Positions 49,944 to 59,164 of a DNA stretch of 64,000 nt are shown here, piece after piece (the stretch's first letter is position 1; each line of letters opens with the position of its first letter). This DNA comes from Vreelandella subterranea (GTDB taxonomy: Bacteria; Pseudomonadota; Gammaproteobacteria; Pseudomonadales; Halomonadaceae). A program made the position numbers and the translations under genes. The stretch is from NCBI RefSeq assembly GCF_900111305.1, contig NZ_FOGS01000002.1, forward strand, positions 124,001 through 188,000. Direction: 5' to 3'. Below the pieces are notes generated by a model, which saw nothing but the letters and a program-made list of their open reading frames with translations, was not told the origin of the DNA and ran no database searches.

Positions 49944-51397
49944 TGCAATGGGAAACCGTGATTGGGCTAGAAGTCCACGTTCAGCTCGCCACCCACTCAA
50001 AGATTTTCTCTGGCGCCTCGACAGCATTTGGCGCCGAGCCGAACAGCCAGGCTTGCGCGGTCGACCTCGGCCTGCCGGGTGTGCTGCCGGTACTCAACGA
50101 GCAGGCGGTGGCCATGGCGGTGCAGTTTGGCCTGGCCGTGCATGCCGATATCCCGGAAGTATCGGTGTTTGACCGTAAAAATTATTTCTACCCCGATTTG
50201 CCGAAAGGTTATCAGACCAGCCAGATGTATCACCCCATCGTGGGGCCCGGCGAGGTAGAGATTGCCCTGGATGATGACACCACCAAACGGATTCGTATTC
50301 ACCACGCCCACCTGGAGGAAGACGCGGGCAAGTCCCTGCACGAAGACTTCCACGGCATGACGGGCATTGACCTGAACCGCGCCGGCACACCGCTGCTCGA
50401 GATCGTCTCCGAACCGGACATGCGCAGTGCCAAAGAGGCAGCCGCCTACCTCAAGGCGATCCACTCGATTGTTACCTATCTGGGCATTTCCGACGGCAAC
50501 ATGGCGGAAGGCTCGATGCGCTGCGACGTCAACGTCTCGGTGCGCCCCAAGGGGCAGGAAGCCTTCGGCACCCGGGCCGAGATCAAGAACGTCAACTCTT
50601 TCCGTTTTGTGGAAAAGGCCATTGCCTTTGAAGTCGAGCGGCAGATCGAACTGATCGAGGACGGCGGCAAGGTCGTCCAGGAGACCCGTCTGTTCGACCC
50701 TGAGCGCGACGAGACACGCAGCATGCGCACCAAGGAAGAAGCCAACGACTACCGCTACTTCCCCTGCCCCGACCTGCTGCCGGTGGTACTCGACCAGGCC
50801 TACCTGGACCATCTGCGCAGCCAGTTACCGGAGTTGCCTGCTGAAAAACGCGAGCGCTTTCAGCAGGCGCTGGGGCTGTCGGCCTACGATGCCTCCGTGC
50901 TTTCCGCCAGCCGCGACATGGCCGAATATTTCGAGGCCGTCCATCGCGTCTGTGGCGACGCCAAACAGGCCGCCAACTGGGTACAGGGTGAGCTGTCCGG
51001 CGCGCTCAACCGCGAAAACCTGAGCATCGCCAACAGCCCGGTCAGCGCCAACCAACTGGGTGAGCTGGTCCAGCGGGTACTTGACGACACCATTAACGGC
51101 AAAGCCGCCAAACAGGTTTTCCAGGCGCTGTGGCACGGCGAAGGCACAAGCGCCGATGCCATCATCGAGGCAAAGGGGTTGAAGCAGGTCACCGACACCG
51201 GCGCCATCGAAGCGATGATTGACCAGGTGATTGCCGACAGCCCCGCTCAGGTGGCGCAGTACTGCGACGCCGAACCCGAGAAACGCGGCAAGATGATTGG
51301 CTACTTTGTCGGCCAGGTCATGAAGGCCTCGCGGGGGACCGCCAATCCGCAGCAGGTCAATGGCCTGTTGAAAGAGAAGCTGGATGCGCTGCTCTAG
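49943..51397 (+). CDS. gatB: Asp/Glu-tRNA amidotransferase subunit B
   Basis: Kinase/transamidase subunit that binds the misacylated tRNA and activates the side-chain carboxyl group. 484 residues. [18 protein letters not shown] at the N-terminus, [14 protein letters not shown] and [11 protein letters not shown] in the cradle domain, and the YqeY-like tail at the C-terminus are all present. One-base overlap with gatA; a terminator follows. Confidence 0.98.
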   Translation: MQWETVIGLEVHVQLATHSKIFSGASTAFGAEPNSQACAVDLGLPGVLPVLNEQAVAMAVQFGLAVHADIPEVSVFDRKNYFYPDLPKGYQTSQMYHPIVGPGEVEIALDDDTTKRIRIHHAHLEEDAGKSLHEDFHGMTGIDLNRAGTPLLEIVSEPDMRSAKEAAAYLKAIHSIVTYLGISDGNMAEGSMRCDVNVSVRPKGQEAFGTRAEIKNVNSFRFVEKAIAFEVERQIELIEDGGKVVQETRLFDPERDETRSMRTKEEANDYRYFPCPDLLPVVLDQAYLDHLRSQLPELPAEKRERFQQALGLSAYDASVLSASRDMAEYFEAVHRVCGDAKQAANWVQGELSGALNRENLSIANSPVSANQLGELVQRVLDDTINGKAAKQVFQALWHGEGTSADAIIEAKGLKQVTDTGAIEAMIDQVIADSPAQVAQYCDAEPEKRGKMIGYFVGQVMKASRGTANPQQVNGLLKEKLDALL

Positions 51398-51415
51398 GGC
51401 CACCCTTGCCAACTT

Positions 51416-51444
51416 AAAACGGCCGCGCTTGCGGCCGTTTTTTT
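51416..51444 (+). terminator. Intrinsic terminator of gatCAB
   Basis: AAAACGGCCGC pairs with GCGGCCGTTTT around GCTT, followed by further T. It lies just past gatB and a few bases before the sixA stop, and the A-run before it makes it workable for the opposite strand as well. Confidence 0.9.
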
Positions 51445-51446
51445 CG

Positions 51447-51938
51447 CTACGTTAACTGTCCGGGATGCACAAAGCGTTGCAGCTGCGCGCAGCCTTTTGC
51501 CCATACCGGCGCGGTGAACTCGGCAAGGCCTGCGGTGGGAAATCCGACGCCGCGGGCTGAACGACCGTCGACCAGCGTCTCGGCAAGCTCCCCCACCAGC
51601 GGCATATGGCTGACAAGAATCAGTCGTTCATCGGTTTGCTCGACCAGCCAGTCGATGACCGCTTCGGGGGCGTCGTCCGGGGTGATCAGCGGCAGGGTTT
51701 CCACCGGCACCGACAGCGCCGCACTCAACCGGGAGGCCGTCTGCTGGGCGCGACGATAAGGACTTGCCAGTAGCCTCGGCGGCGACCCTGGCTGGGCGGC
51801 TATCTGCGCGGCCAGCCACGCCCCGACCTTGGCAACTTCCTGCTCGCCGTGCGGTGTCAACGTGCGCTGGTCATCGGGCCGACCGGGGCCCGCTTCGCCG
51901 TGGCGCATCAGCCAGAGTCGCTGCGCTTGATCAGTCAT
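51447..51938 (-). CDS. sixA: Phosphohistidine phosphatase SixA
   Basis: Small histidine-phosphatase-superfamily enzyme. In Escherichia coli SixA dephosphorylates PTS protein His residues, including NPr, which gives a possible link to ptsO in this window. 163 residues from the ATG at 51938, preceded by GGGGGG. The catalytic motif is LMRHGEA, with the second His in [11 protein letters not shown]. It overlaps the end of gpsA by 8 bp. Confidence 0.92.
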   Translation of the reverse strand: MTDQAQRLWLMRHGEAGPGRPDDQRTLTPHGEQEVAKVGAWLAAQIAAQPGSPPRLLASPYRRAQQTASRLSAALSVPVETLPLITPDDAPEAVIDWLVEQTDERLILVSHMPLVGELAETLVDGRSARGVGFPTAGLAEFTAPVWAKGCAQLQRFVHPGQLT

Positions 51939-52998
51939 GCCACCCCCCTGTTTCCCGGTGAGCTTGCTGAACGTCTTCGCGGGGAAGGATGAACTCGACG
52001 TCACTGCTTTGCTCACCCATCATCAGCGTTTTTGCCATGTCCTGTGGCGGCACGCCGTCGAACAGCACGTGATAAAGCCCTTCGGCCAGCGGCATGTACA
52101 CGCCAATCTCGGCCGCCTTGGTGCAGACCAGCCTGACGGTATTGACGCCTTCGGCCACCTGACCAAGGGCATCCACGGCTTCGTCCAGGGTGCGCCCCTC
52201 GCCGATGGCGTGCCCTACCCGGTAATTACGCGACAAGTTCGACGAGCAGGTGACGATTAAATCCCCCACCCCGGCAAGGCCCAAAAACGTCATGGGGTTG
52301 GCCCCCTGGGCAACGGCGAAACGGCTCATTTCGGCCAAAGCCCGGGTCATCAGCATGCTGCGGGTATTCTCACCCATGCCGAGTGCCGCGGCCATGCCCG
52401 CAGCAATGGCGTAGATATTTTTCAGCGCCCCGCCCAGTTCGACACCATGGCGGTCATTGCTGGCATAGACACGGAAGTAGCGGCAACCCAGCGCCTGCTG
52501 AACCCGGGTGCGGGTCAGGGCATCGGCGCTGGCGATCACCGTGGCGGTGAGCTGTTTATCGGCAATTTCCGAGGCGAGATTGGGACCCGCGATCACCCCG
52601 ATATGGGTAAAGCCGGTTTCCTGCTCCAGCACCTGGCTCATCAATAAAAAGCCGGATTGCTCAATCCCCTTGGTGGTACTGACCAGGATCTGCTCGGGCC
52701 TTAGCCACGGCTTGGCCGCCTGAACGACGCTGCGAAAGGCCTGGGACGGAATCGCAATCAGCACCAGCTCAGCGTCGTGGAGCACCGTTTCAAGGTCGGT
52801 GGACGCCTGTACCGCGGGGTTAATGACATAATTCGGCAAATAGCGACTGTTGCGTCGCTCCCGATTGATCTGTTCCACCAGCGCTTCATCGCGCATCCAT
52901 TGACGCACCTGCGCGCCGTTGTCAGCGGCAATGCTTGCCAGGGCAGTGCCAAAACTACCGCCGCCCAGTACGGCGACCTGAATCTGCTGCTCAGCCAT
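51931..52998 (-). CDS. gpsA: Glycerol-3-phosphate dehydrogenase [NAD(P)+]
   Basis: Makes sn-glycerol 3-phosphate for phospholipid synthesis. 355 residues from the ATG at 52998, placing the NAD loop [12 protein letters not shown] at 10-21. [35 protein letters not shown] and the C-terminal domain [16 protein letters not shown] are all typical. Confidence 0.97.
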   Translation of the reverse strand: MAEQQIQVAVLGGGSFGTALASIAADNGAQVRQWMRDEALVEQINRERRNSRYLPNYVINPAVQASTDLETVLHDAELVLIAIPSQAFRSVVQAAKPWLRPEQILVSTTKGIEQSGFLLMSQVLEQETGFTHIGVIAGPNLASEIADKQLTATVIASADALTRTRVQQALGCRYFRVYASNDRHGVELGGALKNIYAIAAGMAAALGMGENTRSMLMTRALAEMSRFAVAQGANPMTFLGLAGVGDLIVTCSSNLSRNYRVGHAIGEGRTLDEAVDALGQVAEGVNTVRLVCTKAAEIGVYMPLAEGLYHVLFDGVPPQDMAKTLMMGEQSSDVEFILPREDVQQAHRETGGWHD

Positions 52999-53054
52999 GG
53001 GAATCCCGGATCGTTGGTAAGCGAAAGACGATAACCCTCGCTGAAGGGTACGAC

Positions 53055-53097
53055 AAAAACAAACGGCCCGCTTGGGGTAACTCCCCAAGGGGCCGTT
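53055..53097 (-). terminator. Intrinsic terminator of htpG
   Basis: On the minus strand AACGGCC-C-CTTGGGG folds onto CCCCAAG-CG-GGCCGTT with one bulge, then GTTTTTG. It lies 20 bp past the htpG stop. Confidence 0.85.
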
Positions 53098-53116
53098 ATA
53101 CGCCGTCAAGTAAGCG

Positions 53117-55021
53117 TTATGCCGCCAGCACCCCGTTGAGGCGCTTCACGTAAGCGGCCGGATCATCCAGGTGGCCGCCTTCGGCGATAATCGCCTGGTC
53201 CAGCAGGATGTGGGCCAGGTCGGCAAACAGCCCGTCATCGGCGCTTTCCAGGCGTGCCACCAGTGAGTGGCTGGGATTCAGCTCCAGAATCGGCTTGACC
53301 TCGGGCAGCGGCTGCCCGGCGGCTTCCATGATGCGGCGCATCTGATAGCCCATTTCGTGCTCTGGCAGCACCACACAGGCCGGTGAGTCGGTGAGACGAT
53401 GGGTGACCTTGACGTCCTGCACACCTTCGCCCAGGGCTTCCTTGACGCGCTTGACCAGAGATTCCTTGGCCTTGGCGGTTTCTTCCTGCTCTTTTTTCTC
53501 GGCTTCGTCTTCCACCTCACCAAGATCGAGTTCACCTTTACCCACGTCAGCAAAGGATTTGCCGTCAAACTCGGTTAAGTGACTCATCAGCCACTCGTCG
53601 ATGCGGTCGGAAAGCAGCAGCACCTCGATGCCTTTCTTGCGGAAGATTTCCAGGTGGGGGCTGTGCTTGGCGGCATTGAAGCTGTCGGCCACCACATAGT
53701 AGATCTTCTGCTGGCCTTCTTTCATGCGCCCGACGTAGTCGGCAAGCGAATGCTCCTGGGCGGCCGTATCGGTGTGCGTCGAGGCGAAGCGCAGCAGGCC
53801 GGCGATTTTCTCGCGATTGGCGGCGTCTTCGCCCGGGCCTTCCTTGAGGACGTTACCGAAGGTGTTCCAGAAGGTTTGGTACTGCTCGCTATCCTTGGCG
53901 AGCTTCTTGAGCATATCCAGCGCGCGCTTGGTCAGGGCACCCTTGATCTTGTCGACCTTGGGATCCTGCTGCAGAAGCTCGCGGGAAACGTTCAGCGACA
54001 GGTCGCGGGTATCCAGCACGCCTTTGATGAAACGCAGGTAAAGCGGCAGGAACTGCTCGGCATCGTCCATGATGAAGACGCGTTGCACGTAGAGCTTCAC
54101 ACCCCGGGCACCGTCGCGGTCGAACATATCAAACGGCGCGCGACCGGGTACGTACAGCAGGCTGGTATATTCCAGCTTGCCTTCCACCTTGTTGTGGCTC
54201 CAGGTGAGCGGGTCACTGAAGTCGTGGGCCACGTGCTTGTAGAACGCCTTGTACTCGTCGTCGGAAATCTCGCTTTTGGGGCGCACCCAAAGCGCCGTGG
54301 CTTCGTTGACGGTTTCCCAGGTGGTCACCTCGCTGCCTTCGACCGGATTGCCATCATCGTCCTTGGCGGTTTCGGTCTTGGGCATGCGTACCGGCACTTC
54401 GATATGGTCCGAGTACTTGCGCACCAGGTTCTGCAGACGAAAGTCGTCAGCGAATTCCTTGGCGTCGTCTTTCAGGTGCAGGGTAATTTCGGTGCCGTGC
54501 TGTTCGAGATCGATGTCAGCGACGGTGAACTCGCCCTCGCCTTTCGAACGCCATTCCACGCCGGTGCTTGCGTCTTCGCCAGCTTTGCGTGTGCGAACCG
54601 TCACATCGTCGGCGACAATAAAGCTGGAATAGAAACCCACGCCGAACTGACCGATCAACTTGGCATCTTTCTGCTGTTCACCTGACAGCTGCTTGAGGAA
54701 CTCTGACGTACCGCTGCGCGCAATGGTGCCCAGGTTGGCAATCACATCATCACGCGTCATGCCGATACCGTTGTCGCGCAGCGTTACCGTTCCGGCGTCG
54801 GCATCATGTTCGATTTCGACACGTAGCTCGCTGTCGCCTTCGTAGAGCCCGTCGTTGTCCAGGGCCGCATAGCGCAGCTTATCGCAGGCGTCGGCAGCGT
54901 TGGATATCAGCTCGCGCAGGAAAATTTCCCGATTCGAATACAGCGAGTGAATCATCAGATTCAAAAGCTGCTTAACTTCCGTTTGAAAGCCAAGAGTTTC
55001 TTCGTGGTTCGTATTGGACAT
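53117..55021 (-). CDS. htpG: Molecular chaperone HtpG (bacterial Hsp90)
   Basis: ATP-dependent chaperone. 634 residues from the ATG at 55021; an upstream extension to 55177 would cross the heat-shock promoter and is rejected. The GHKL ATP site has [28 protein letters not shown] and [15 protein letters not shown]. The middle domain includes [15 protein letters not shown] sigma-32 promoter lies about 80 bp upstream. Confidence 0.98.
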   Translation of the reverse strand: MSNTNHEETLGFQTEVKQLLNLMIHSLYSNREIFLRELISNAADACDKLRYAALDNDGLYEGDSELRVEIEHDADAGTVTLRDNGIGMTRDDVIANLGTIARSGTSEFLKQLSGEQQKDAKLIGQFGVGFYSSFIVADDVTVRTRKAGEDASTGVEWRSKGEGEFTVADIDLEQHGTEITLHLKDDAKEFADDFRLQNLVRKYSDHIEVPVRMPKTETAKDDDGNPVEGSEVTTWETVNEATALWVRPKSEISDDEYKAFYKHVAHDFSDPLTWSHNKVEGKLEYTSLLYVPGRAPFDMFDRDGARGVKLYVQRVFIMDDAEQFLPLYLRFIKGVLDTRDLSLNVSRELLQQDPKVDKIKGALTKRALDMLKKLAKDSEQYQTFWNTFGNVLKEGPGEDAANREKIAGLLRFASTHTDTAAQEHSLADYVGRMKEGQQKIYYVVADSFNAAKHSPHLEIFRKKGIEVLLLSDRIDEWLMSHLTEFDGKSFADVGKGELDLGEVEDEAEKKEQEETAKAKESLVKRVKEALGEGVQDVKVTHRLTDSPACVVLPEHEMGYQMRRIMEAAGQPLPEVKPILELNPSHSLVARLESADDGLFADLAHILLDQAIIAEGGHLDDPAAYVKRLNGVLAA

Positions 55022-55098
55022 TCGCTCAGCCCTCGTTGATCTCGGTACGTAAAGCGCCTCGCCAAGATGGCAAAGGCATAAAAGTCGGTGTGAACGAG

Positions 55099-55126
55099 AT
55101 ATGGGGCTGAGGGAATATTTTTCAAG
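55099..55126 (-). promoter_or_regulatory. Sigma-32 heat-shock promoter of htpG
   Basis: On the minus strand CTTGAA (55121-55126) and CCCCATAT (55099-55106) with a 14-bp spacer match the known sigma-32 consensus CTTGAA-N(11-16)-CCCCATNT at every fixed position. The leader would be about 70 nt. Confidence 0.88.
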
Positions 55127-55313
55127 CGGCCGTGTGCGGGGAATCAGTGGATTCACTCTCGGGATGTTTCCAGGCACGTTAGTAGGCTAACTGGTGGTCC
55201 ATGCGATTGAATACCCAGGCACGGGGCTTGAGTCGACGCAGCCACCGGTTGGATAAATAGAGCCATCAGTATTGAATCCTCTAAGGCGCTCGGCTGTCTG
55301 ACTCTTTTACGTT

Positions 55314-55331
55314 AGGATAGTTTAGTATCCT
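55314..55331. promoter_or_regulatory. Perfect inverted repeat upstream of the lytic transglycosylase gene
   Basis: AGGATA-GTTTAG-TATCCT, 6-bp arms around a 6-bp centre, 34 bp before the ATG. Possible operator or leader hairpin. Arm and centre lengths resemble the repeat upstream of degS, though the arm sequence is in the opposite orientation. Confidence 0.5.
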
Positions 55332-55365
55332 TGTGGCCACCCAACGCCGTGATTGAGGAAGCACC

Positions 55366-57300
55366 ATGCCCTGCACTTCCCGCCTATTATCCATTGCATT
55401 CATTGCCTGTTTACCAAGCATGTCGTGGGGCGTCAGCGACAGTGCAATGCGCGATGCACTCGATGCCGCGCGCAACCAGCAGTGGGACCGCATTGATATG
55501 GCGGCCATTGAAGATCATCCGCTGAGCGGCTATGTCACCTATCATCGGTTGCGCAACCAGCTACCTGACCTGCCGCCGGAAACGGTCAACCGCTATATCG
55601 ATACCCACAGCGACTCGCCGTTGAGCGAGTGGATGCGCGGTCAGGCCATCGACCAATACGGGGAGGCAGGCCAGTATGGCCATGTGCGGGCGGTCAGCAA
55701 TGGTGAGCCCAACGGCGCTGCCCGGCAATGCCACTACCACACGGCTCATTTTGACATTGCCCCTCAACAAGCGGCGGAGGCAGGCCAGCGCCTATGGCTT
55801 GTGGGCCAATCCCAACCGAACGCCTGCGATCCGCTGTTTAACCGCTTGAGAGCTAACAGCACCATCGATGGCGAGTTGATCTGGAAGCGCCTGATGCTAG
55901 CCTGGCAGGCAGATAATCGCGGGCTCGCCGACTACCTGAGCAATCAATTAAGCGGACACTGGCAAACCGCCATTGATAACTACCAAGCGGTGGACAACGA
56001 CCCGCAGCGCATACTCGATGCTCCCACCTGCCTGGGCCCTGAATGCAAGGCCACGGCCGCTTTTTATCAGGCGGCAATGCAGCACCTTACGCTGGATGAC
56101 ACACCGCAAGCCCTCTCCGTGTGGCGCTCCCTGGCCGAGCGTTTGAGCCTGTTGCCCAGCGATCAGCGGCTTGTCGAAGAAGAGCTGGCGTATTACGTAC
56201 TGGTGCGTGAAGTGCCCAACTCGATGGCATGGGTGGACAGCGTCTTGCCACAGCTGGAGAGCGAGCGCGTCTTCGAGTTGCGGGTTCGCCGCGCTCTTCA
56301 AGCTCATCAATGGGAAGCGGTGCGCCACTGGATTACCCAGATGCCCGCCGAGCAGAAAGCGGATGCACGGTGGCAATACTGGCTCGCCCGGGCCAGCGAG
56401 CAGCTAGGCGATCAAACGGCGGCCACAACGCATTTCCAGCAAGCCGCATCACAGCGCAGCTTTTACGGCTTTGCCGCTGCTGAGCGCTTGGGGCAACCGT
56501 TGACATTGAACAATGAACGCTTCTATTTTGACGACGCATCACGTGAGCGTATCGCGCAACTCCCCATGGTGCAGCGAACCCAGGCATTGATGCGCATCGG
56601 CGAGGAGGGCTTGGCCAACAGTGAATGGTTGCATGCCGTTCAGCAGGCATCGACGGATGAGGCCCGGGCGCTGGCCGATTTCGCCGCCGAACAAGGCTGG
56701 CATGCGCGGCTGGTACAGACCACCATCGCGGCGGGCATGTGGGATGCTCTCGAGTGGCGCTTCCCGCAGGCCTATCACGACGATTTCATCCACTGGGGGC
56801 GTCTCAGCGGGGTTGATCCTTATCTGTTGATGGCCATCACCCGGCGGGAAAGCGCCTACAACCCCAACGCCCTGTCACCTGCCGGTGCCCGGGGGCTGAT
56901 GCAGCTGATGCCCGGCACCGCTGCCCAGGTAAGTCGCCAACTGGGTCTCGACGATCCAGGCCCCTATGGCGTACTTGACCCGGCGCTGAACATTCGCCTG
57001 GGCAGCACTTACCTGCGCGACAAGCTGCAGCGCTACCAGGGCAATCGCTTAGCCGCGGCAGCGGCTTACAACGCGGGCCCCGGGCGGGTGGATCGCTGGC
57101 TGGGAGATTACAGCATCGAGGCCTTTGACCTCTTTGTGGAGCGCATTCCCTACCGTGAAACACGCCACTACGTACAGGCCGTGCTGAGTTATCGCGCCAT
57201 TTTTGAAAGCCTCGCCAATGGCTCAAGCGACGGGGTGTCGCTGTTGAGCGACGGCGAAAAGCAGGTGCGTTACAACCGGGCGCTGGTGACTCGCGATTGA
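55366..57300 (+). CDS. slt: Soluble lytic murein transglycosylase (Slt70 family)
   Basis: Periplasmic enzyme that cuts peptidoglycan with formation of 1,6-anhydroMurNAc. 644 residues. Signal peptide of about 22 residues, a long alpha-helical U-shaped superhelical domain, a linker domain, and the C-terminal SLT domain: catalytic Glu495 in RRESAYN, then SPAGARGLMQLMPGTA and AAAAYNAGPGRVDRWL. The length and helical N-terminus favour Slt70 over MltC or MltE. Confidence 0.95.
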   Translation: MPCTSRLLSIAFIACLPSMSWGVSDSAMRDALDAARNQQWDRIDMAAIEDHPLSGYVTYHRLRNQLPDLPPETVNRYIDTHSDSPLSEWMRGQAIDQYGEAGQYGHVRAVSNGEPNGAARQCHYHTAHFDIAPQQAAEAGQRLWLVGQSQPNACDPLFNRLRANSTIDGELIWKRLMLAWQADNRGLADYLSNQLSGHWQTAIDNYQAVDNDPQRILDAPTCLGPECKATAAFYQAAMQHLTLDDTPQALSVWRSLAERLSLLPSDQRLVEEELAYYVLVREVPNSMAWVDSVLPQLESERVFELRVRRALQAHQWEAVRHWITQMPAEQKADARWQYWLARASEQLGDQTAATTHFQQAASQRSFYGFAAAERLGQPLTLNNERFYFDDASRERIAQLPMVQRTQALMRIGEEGLANSEWLHAVQQASTDEARALADFAAEQGWHARLVQTTIAAGMWDALEWRFPQAYHDDFIHWGRLSGVDPYLLMAITRRESAYNPNALSPAGARGLMQLMPGTAAQVSRQLGLDDPGPYGVLDPALNIRLGSTYLRDKLQRYQGNRLAAAAAYNAGPGRVDRWLGDYSIEAFDLFVERIPYRETRHYVQAVLSYRAIFESLANGSSDGVSLLSDGEKQVRYNRALVTRD

Positions 57301-57315
57301 TATGCGCAAGGCGGA

Positions 57316-57340
57316 CAGCGGCCGCTTAAACCGGCCGCTG
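57316..57340. terminator. Hairpin between convergent slt and the LysE-family gene
   Basis: CAGCGGCC and GGCCGCTG form an 8-bp stem around nine bases. It overlaps the last codons of the LysE-family gene. No T-run follows on the plus strand, so a terminator role is uncertain. Confidence 0.35.
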
Positions 57341-57982
57341 TGAAAATGCCAGCCGAATCCCTAGCATCACCAGTACAGCGCCGGTCATGGCGTTGAGCGT
57401 TTGCGCAAAACGTGCGCTGGCCAGCCATTTTCCGGCGCCGCCGACCATCAGCACCACGCTGATTTGCCACAGATTGGCAATCACGAAATGCACGCCAGCC
57501 AACCATAGCGATTTGACCAGCGCCGGATCGCTCGGGGCAATGAACTGCGGCAAAAAAGCCATGTAAAACACCACCGTCTTGGGGTTGAGCACATTGGATA
57601 AAAACCCTTCTTTCAGCGGTTGCCAAAACGGAACGGCCGTATCAGAGGTCATCACACCTTTTACCGGCAATGGCTGACCACGCCGTGCCGCCAGCAGACT
57701 GCTAATTCCCAACCAGATCAAATAGCCGGCTCCGATAAGTTTCAAAGCATGAAAGGCCCAGGCCGATTGCAGCAATATCAGCGAAATCCCCATTGCCGAT
57801 ATGGTGGCATGCACGAACAGTCCGCTGCAGATCGCCATGCTGGTAGCGACCCCGTCACGTAGCCCGCCCCTGGCCGTATTACGGATCACCAGCAGCGTAT
57901 CAACCCCAGGGGTGACCGACAGCAACGTAATGGCAATGAGAAATGACACAAACTGCGCATCAATCAAGCTGGATGGCGTCAT
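57326..57982 (-). CDS. LysE/RhtB-family amino-acid exporter
   Basis: Six-helix inner-membrane exporter of the RhtB branch. 218 residues. The N-terminal SVTPGVDTLLVIRNTARGG is the family signature, usually TPGP, here TPGV. Further family features are LIWLGISSLLAA and LSNVLNPKTVVFYMAFLPQF. Members export homoserine, threonine, leucine or other small amino acids; the substrate cannot be told. No clear Shine-Dalgarno is seen. Confidence 0.92.
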   Translation of the reverse strand: MTPSSLIDAQFVSFLIAITLLSVTPGVDTLLVIRNTARGGLRDGVATSMAICSGLFVHATISAMGISLILLQSAWAFHALKLIGAGYLIWLGISSLLAARRGQPLPVKGVMTSDTAVPFWQPLKEGFLSNVLNPKTVVFYMAFLPQFIAPSDPALVKSLWLAGVHFVIANLWQISVVLMVGGAGKWLASARFAQTLNAMTGAVLVMLGIRLAFSQRPV

Positions 57983-58082
57983 AAAAAGGCACCCACAGAG
58001 TAGAAGAGATTCATCGCATTGTGACTGGACGACCGGTTTTTTTGCATCTAGAGTGATTCAGGCGGGCTCGCAATAGCGCCCC

Positions 58083-58097
58083 GCTTGAACATCAAGC
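58083..58097 (+). promoter_or_regulatory. Leader hairpin before the cold-shock gene
   Basis: GCTTGA-ACA-TCAAGC, a perfect 6-bp stem with a 3-nt loop, ends 5 bases before the AAGGA ribosome-binding site. Such a position could make translation temperature-dependent, but no test was possible. Confidence 0.45.
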
Positions 58098-58115
58098 TCG
58101 TGAAGGAAATGCATA

Positions 58116-58319
58116 ATGGCAACTGGCACTGTCAAGTGGTTCAACGATACCAAAGGCTACGGCTTCATCTCCCCGGATGACGGGGGTGACGATCTGTTTG
58201 CCCACTTCTCCGAAATTCAAGCTGAAGGCTTCAAAAGCCTGCAGGATGGTCAGAAAGTCAGCTTTGAAGTGACCCAAGGTAAAAAAGGCCTCCAGGCTTC
58301 CAACATTCGCGTTGCATAA
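58116..58319 (+). CDS. Cold-shock domain protein (CspA family)
   Basis: Single-domain OB-fold protein that binds single-stranded RNA and DNA. 67 residues. RNP1 is [11 protein letters not shown]2 is DLFAHFS, where VFVHFS is more usual. AAGGA is well placed. Which csp paralogue this is, and whether it is cold-induced, cannot be told. It is a single-gene unit with its own terminator. Confidence 0.96.
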   Translation: MATGTVKWFNDTKGYGFISPDDGGDDLFAHFSEIQAEGFKSLQDGQKVSFEVTQGKKGLQASNIRVA

Positions 58320-58334
58320 TACGCTATCGCGCCC

Positions 58335-58366
58335 AAGGCCCGCCTCTTGATGCGGGCCTTTTTATT
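58335..58366 (+). terminator. Intrinsic terminator of the cold-shock gene
   Basis: AAGGCCCGC pairs with GCGGGCCTT over an 8-nt loop, then TTTATTTT. It ends about 25 bp before the convergent lipoprotein gene. Confidence 0.88.
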
Positions 58367-58391
58367 TTCCCTGAAAGCCTCACCAGAGAAA

Positions 58392-59096
58392 TCACTCCTC
58401 CAGTTCAAAACTCTCGGGGCGTTCTGCCTCGATTGATTCAAACTGTTCATTCAACCGCTGCTCGGCCTCTTCAAAACGCCGCTCGGTGTCTTCGATCAAC
58501 TCATCGATATTGCTTCCGCGGGTGCGCTCTTCGTCGCGAGCCGACTCAGGCAGGCTGCTGTCAAACTCCCAGCGTTCTTCCATCTCCTCATCGCTGATAG
58601 GTTCAATAACCGGAGCCTGCTCCTCAACTTCCTGGAACTGTTCATCCAGACGCTGCTGCGCCTCCTCGAAGCGGCGTTCGGTCTCGGCAATCATCTCGTC
58701 TACATCCGACCGTGTTGCTTCACCGGGCATTGCGCCGCCCTCCTCCAGCACATCTTCGGGGTTGGCGGCCAGGGTATCTTCGCCCGCCTCGACGTCCTCG
58801 GTCTGTGGGGCAGCCTCCTCTGCTACCGTGTCACTCTCAAGCGCCTCAGCTCTCGCCAATTCCTCTTCCGCTTGGCGCGACTCGATAGTGTCGCTATCTT
58901 CCTCGCTGCCGTTGGCGTCGAGCTCAGCGGTGACCGGCTCTTCCTCTTCAGCACCAGCAGATCCTGCGGCTACATCATTTGATGATGAAGCGGGCTCTTC
59001 CTGTTGATTGGCGTCCGACGTTTCGTCGTTATCGCCACAGCCACTGACCACCAACATGACAGCTGCTAGCACGGGTAGCCAAACGCTTTTAATCAT
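58392..59096 (-). CDS. Acidic lipoprotein of unknown function with duplicated helical motif
   Basis: I recognise no family. 234 residues. It has a lipoprotein signal with VVSGC and Cys20 as lipidation site. Residue 21 is Gly and 22 is Asp, so the sorting rule for inner-membrane retention (Asp at +2) does not clearly apply. About 76 of 234 residues are Asp or Glu against about 15 Arg/Lys. Two copies of one motif lie at about 129-162 and 193-227, each with TERRFEEA followed by QRL and EQF, separated by 30 residues; they predict amphipathic or coiled-coil helices. GAGGAGAC precedes the ATG. The two copies differ at many synonymous positions, so the duplication is old and kept at protein level. 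Single gene between csp and a lipid kinase gene. Confidence 0.85.
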   Translation of the reverse strand: MIKSVWLPVLAAVMLVVSGCGDNDETSDANQQEEPASSSNDVAAGSAGAEEEEPVTAELDANGSEEDSDTIESRQAEEELARAEALESDTVAEEAAPQTEDVEAGEDTLAANPEDVLEEGGAMPGEATRSDVDEMIAETERRFEEAQQRLDEQFQEVEEQAPVIEPISDEEMEERWEFDSSLPESARDEERTRGSNIDELIEDTERRFEEAEQRLNEQFESIEAERPESFELEE

Positions 59097-59164
59097 TTAT
59101 GTTGTCTCCTCAATGTGTACACCTCATCGCCTCTAAAAAGTGGGCCTATGACAGGTTATCAATT

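Larger units (their letters stand above)
55022..55365. other. 344-bp divergent intergenic region between htpG and the transglycosylase gene
   Basis: Holds the sigma-32 promoter of htpG (55099-55126) and, on the other side, the inverted repeat at 55314-55331. No credible reading frame or structured RNA was recognised, and no clear -35/-10 pair for the transglycosylase gene. Confidence 0.7.

Noticed and set aside
53579..54685. 368-codon plus-strand frame opposite htpG
   Set aside because: Shadow of the htpG codon pattern; htpG is intact and conserved throughout.
55022..55177. N-terminal extension of htpG by 52 residues
   Set aside because: It crosses the sigma-32 promoter and has no family similarity; the ATG at 55021 starts the conserved sequence.
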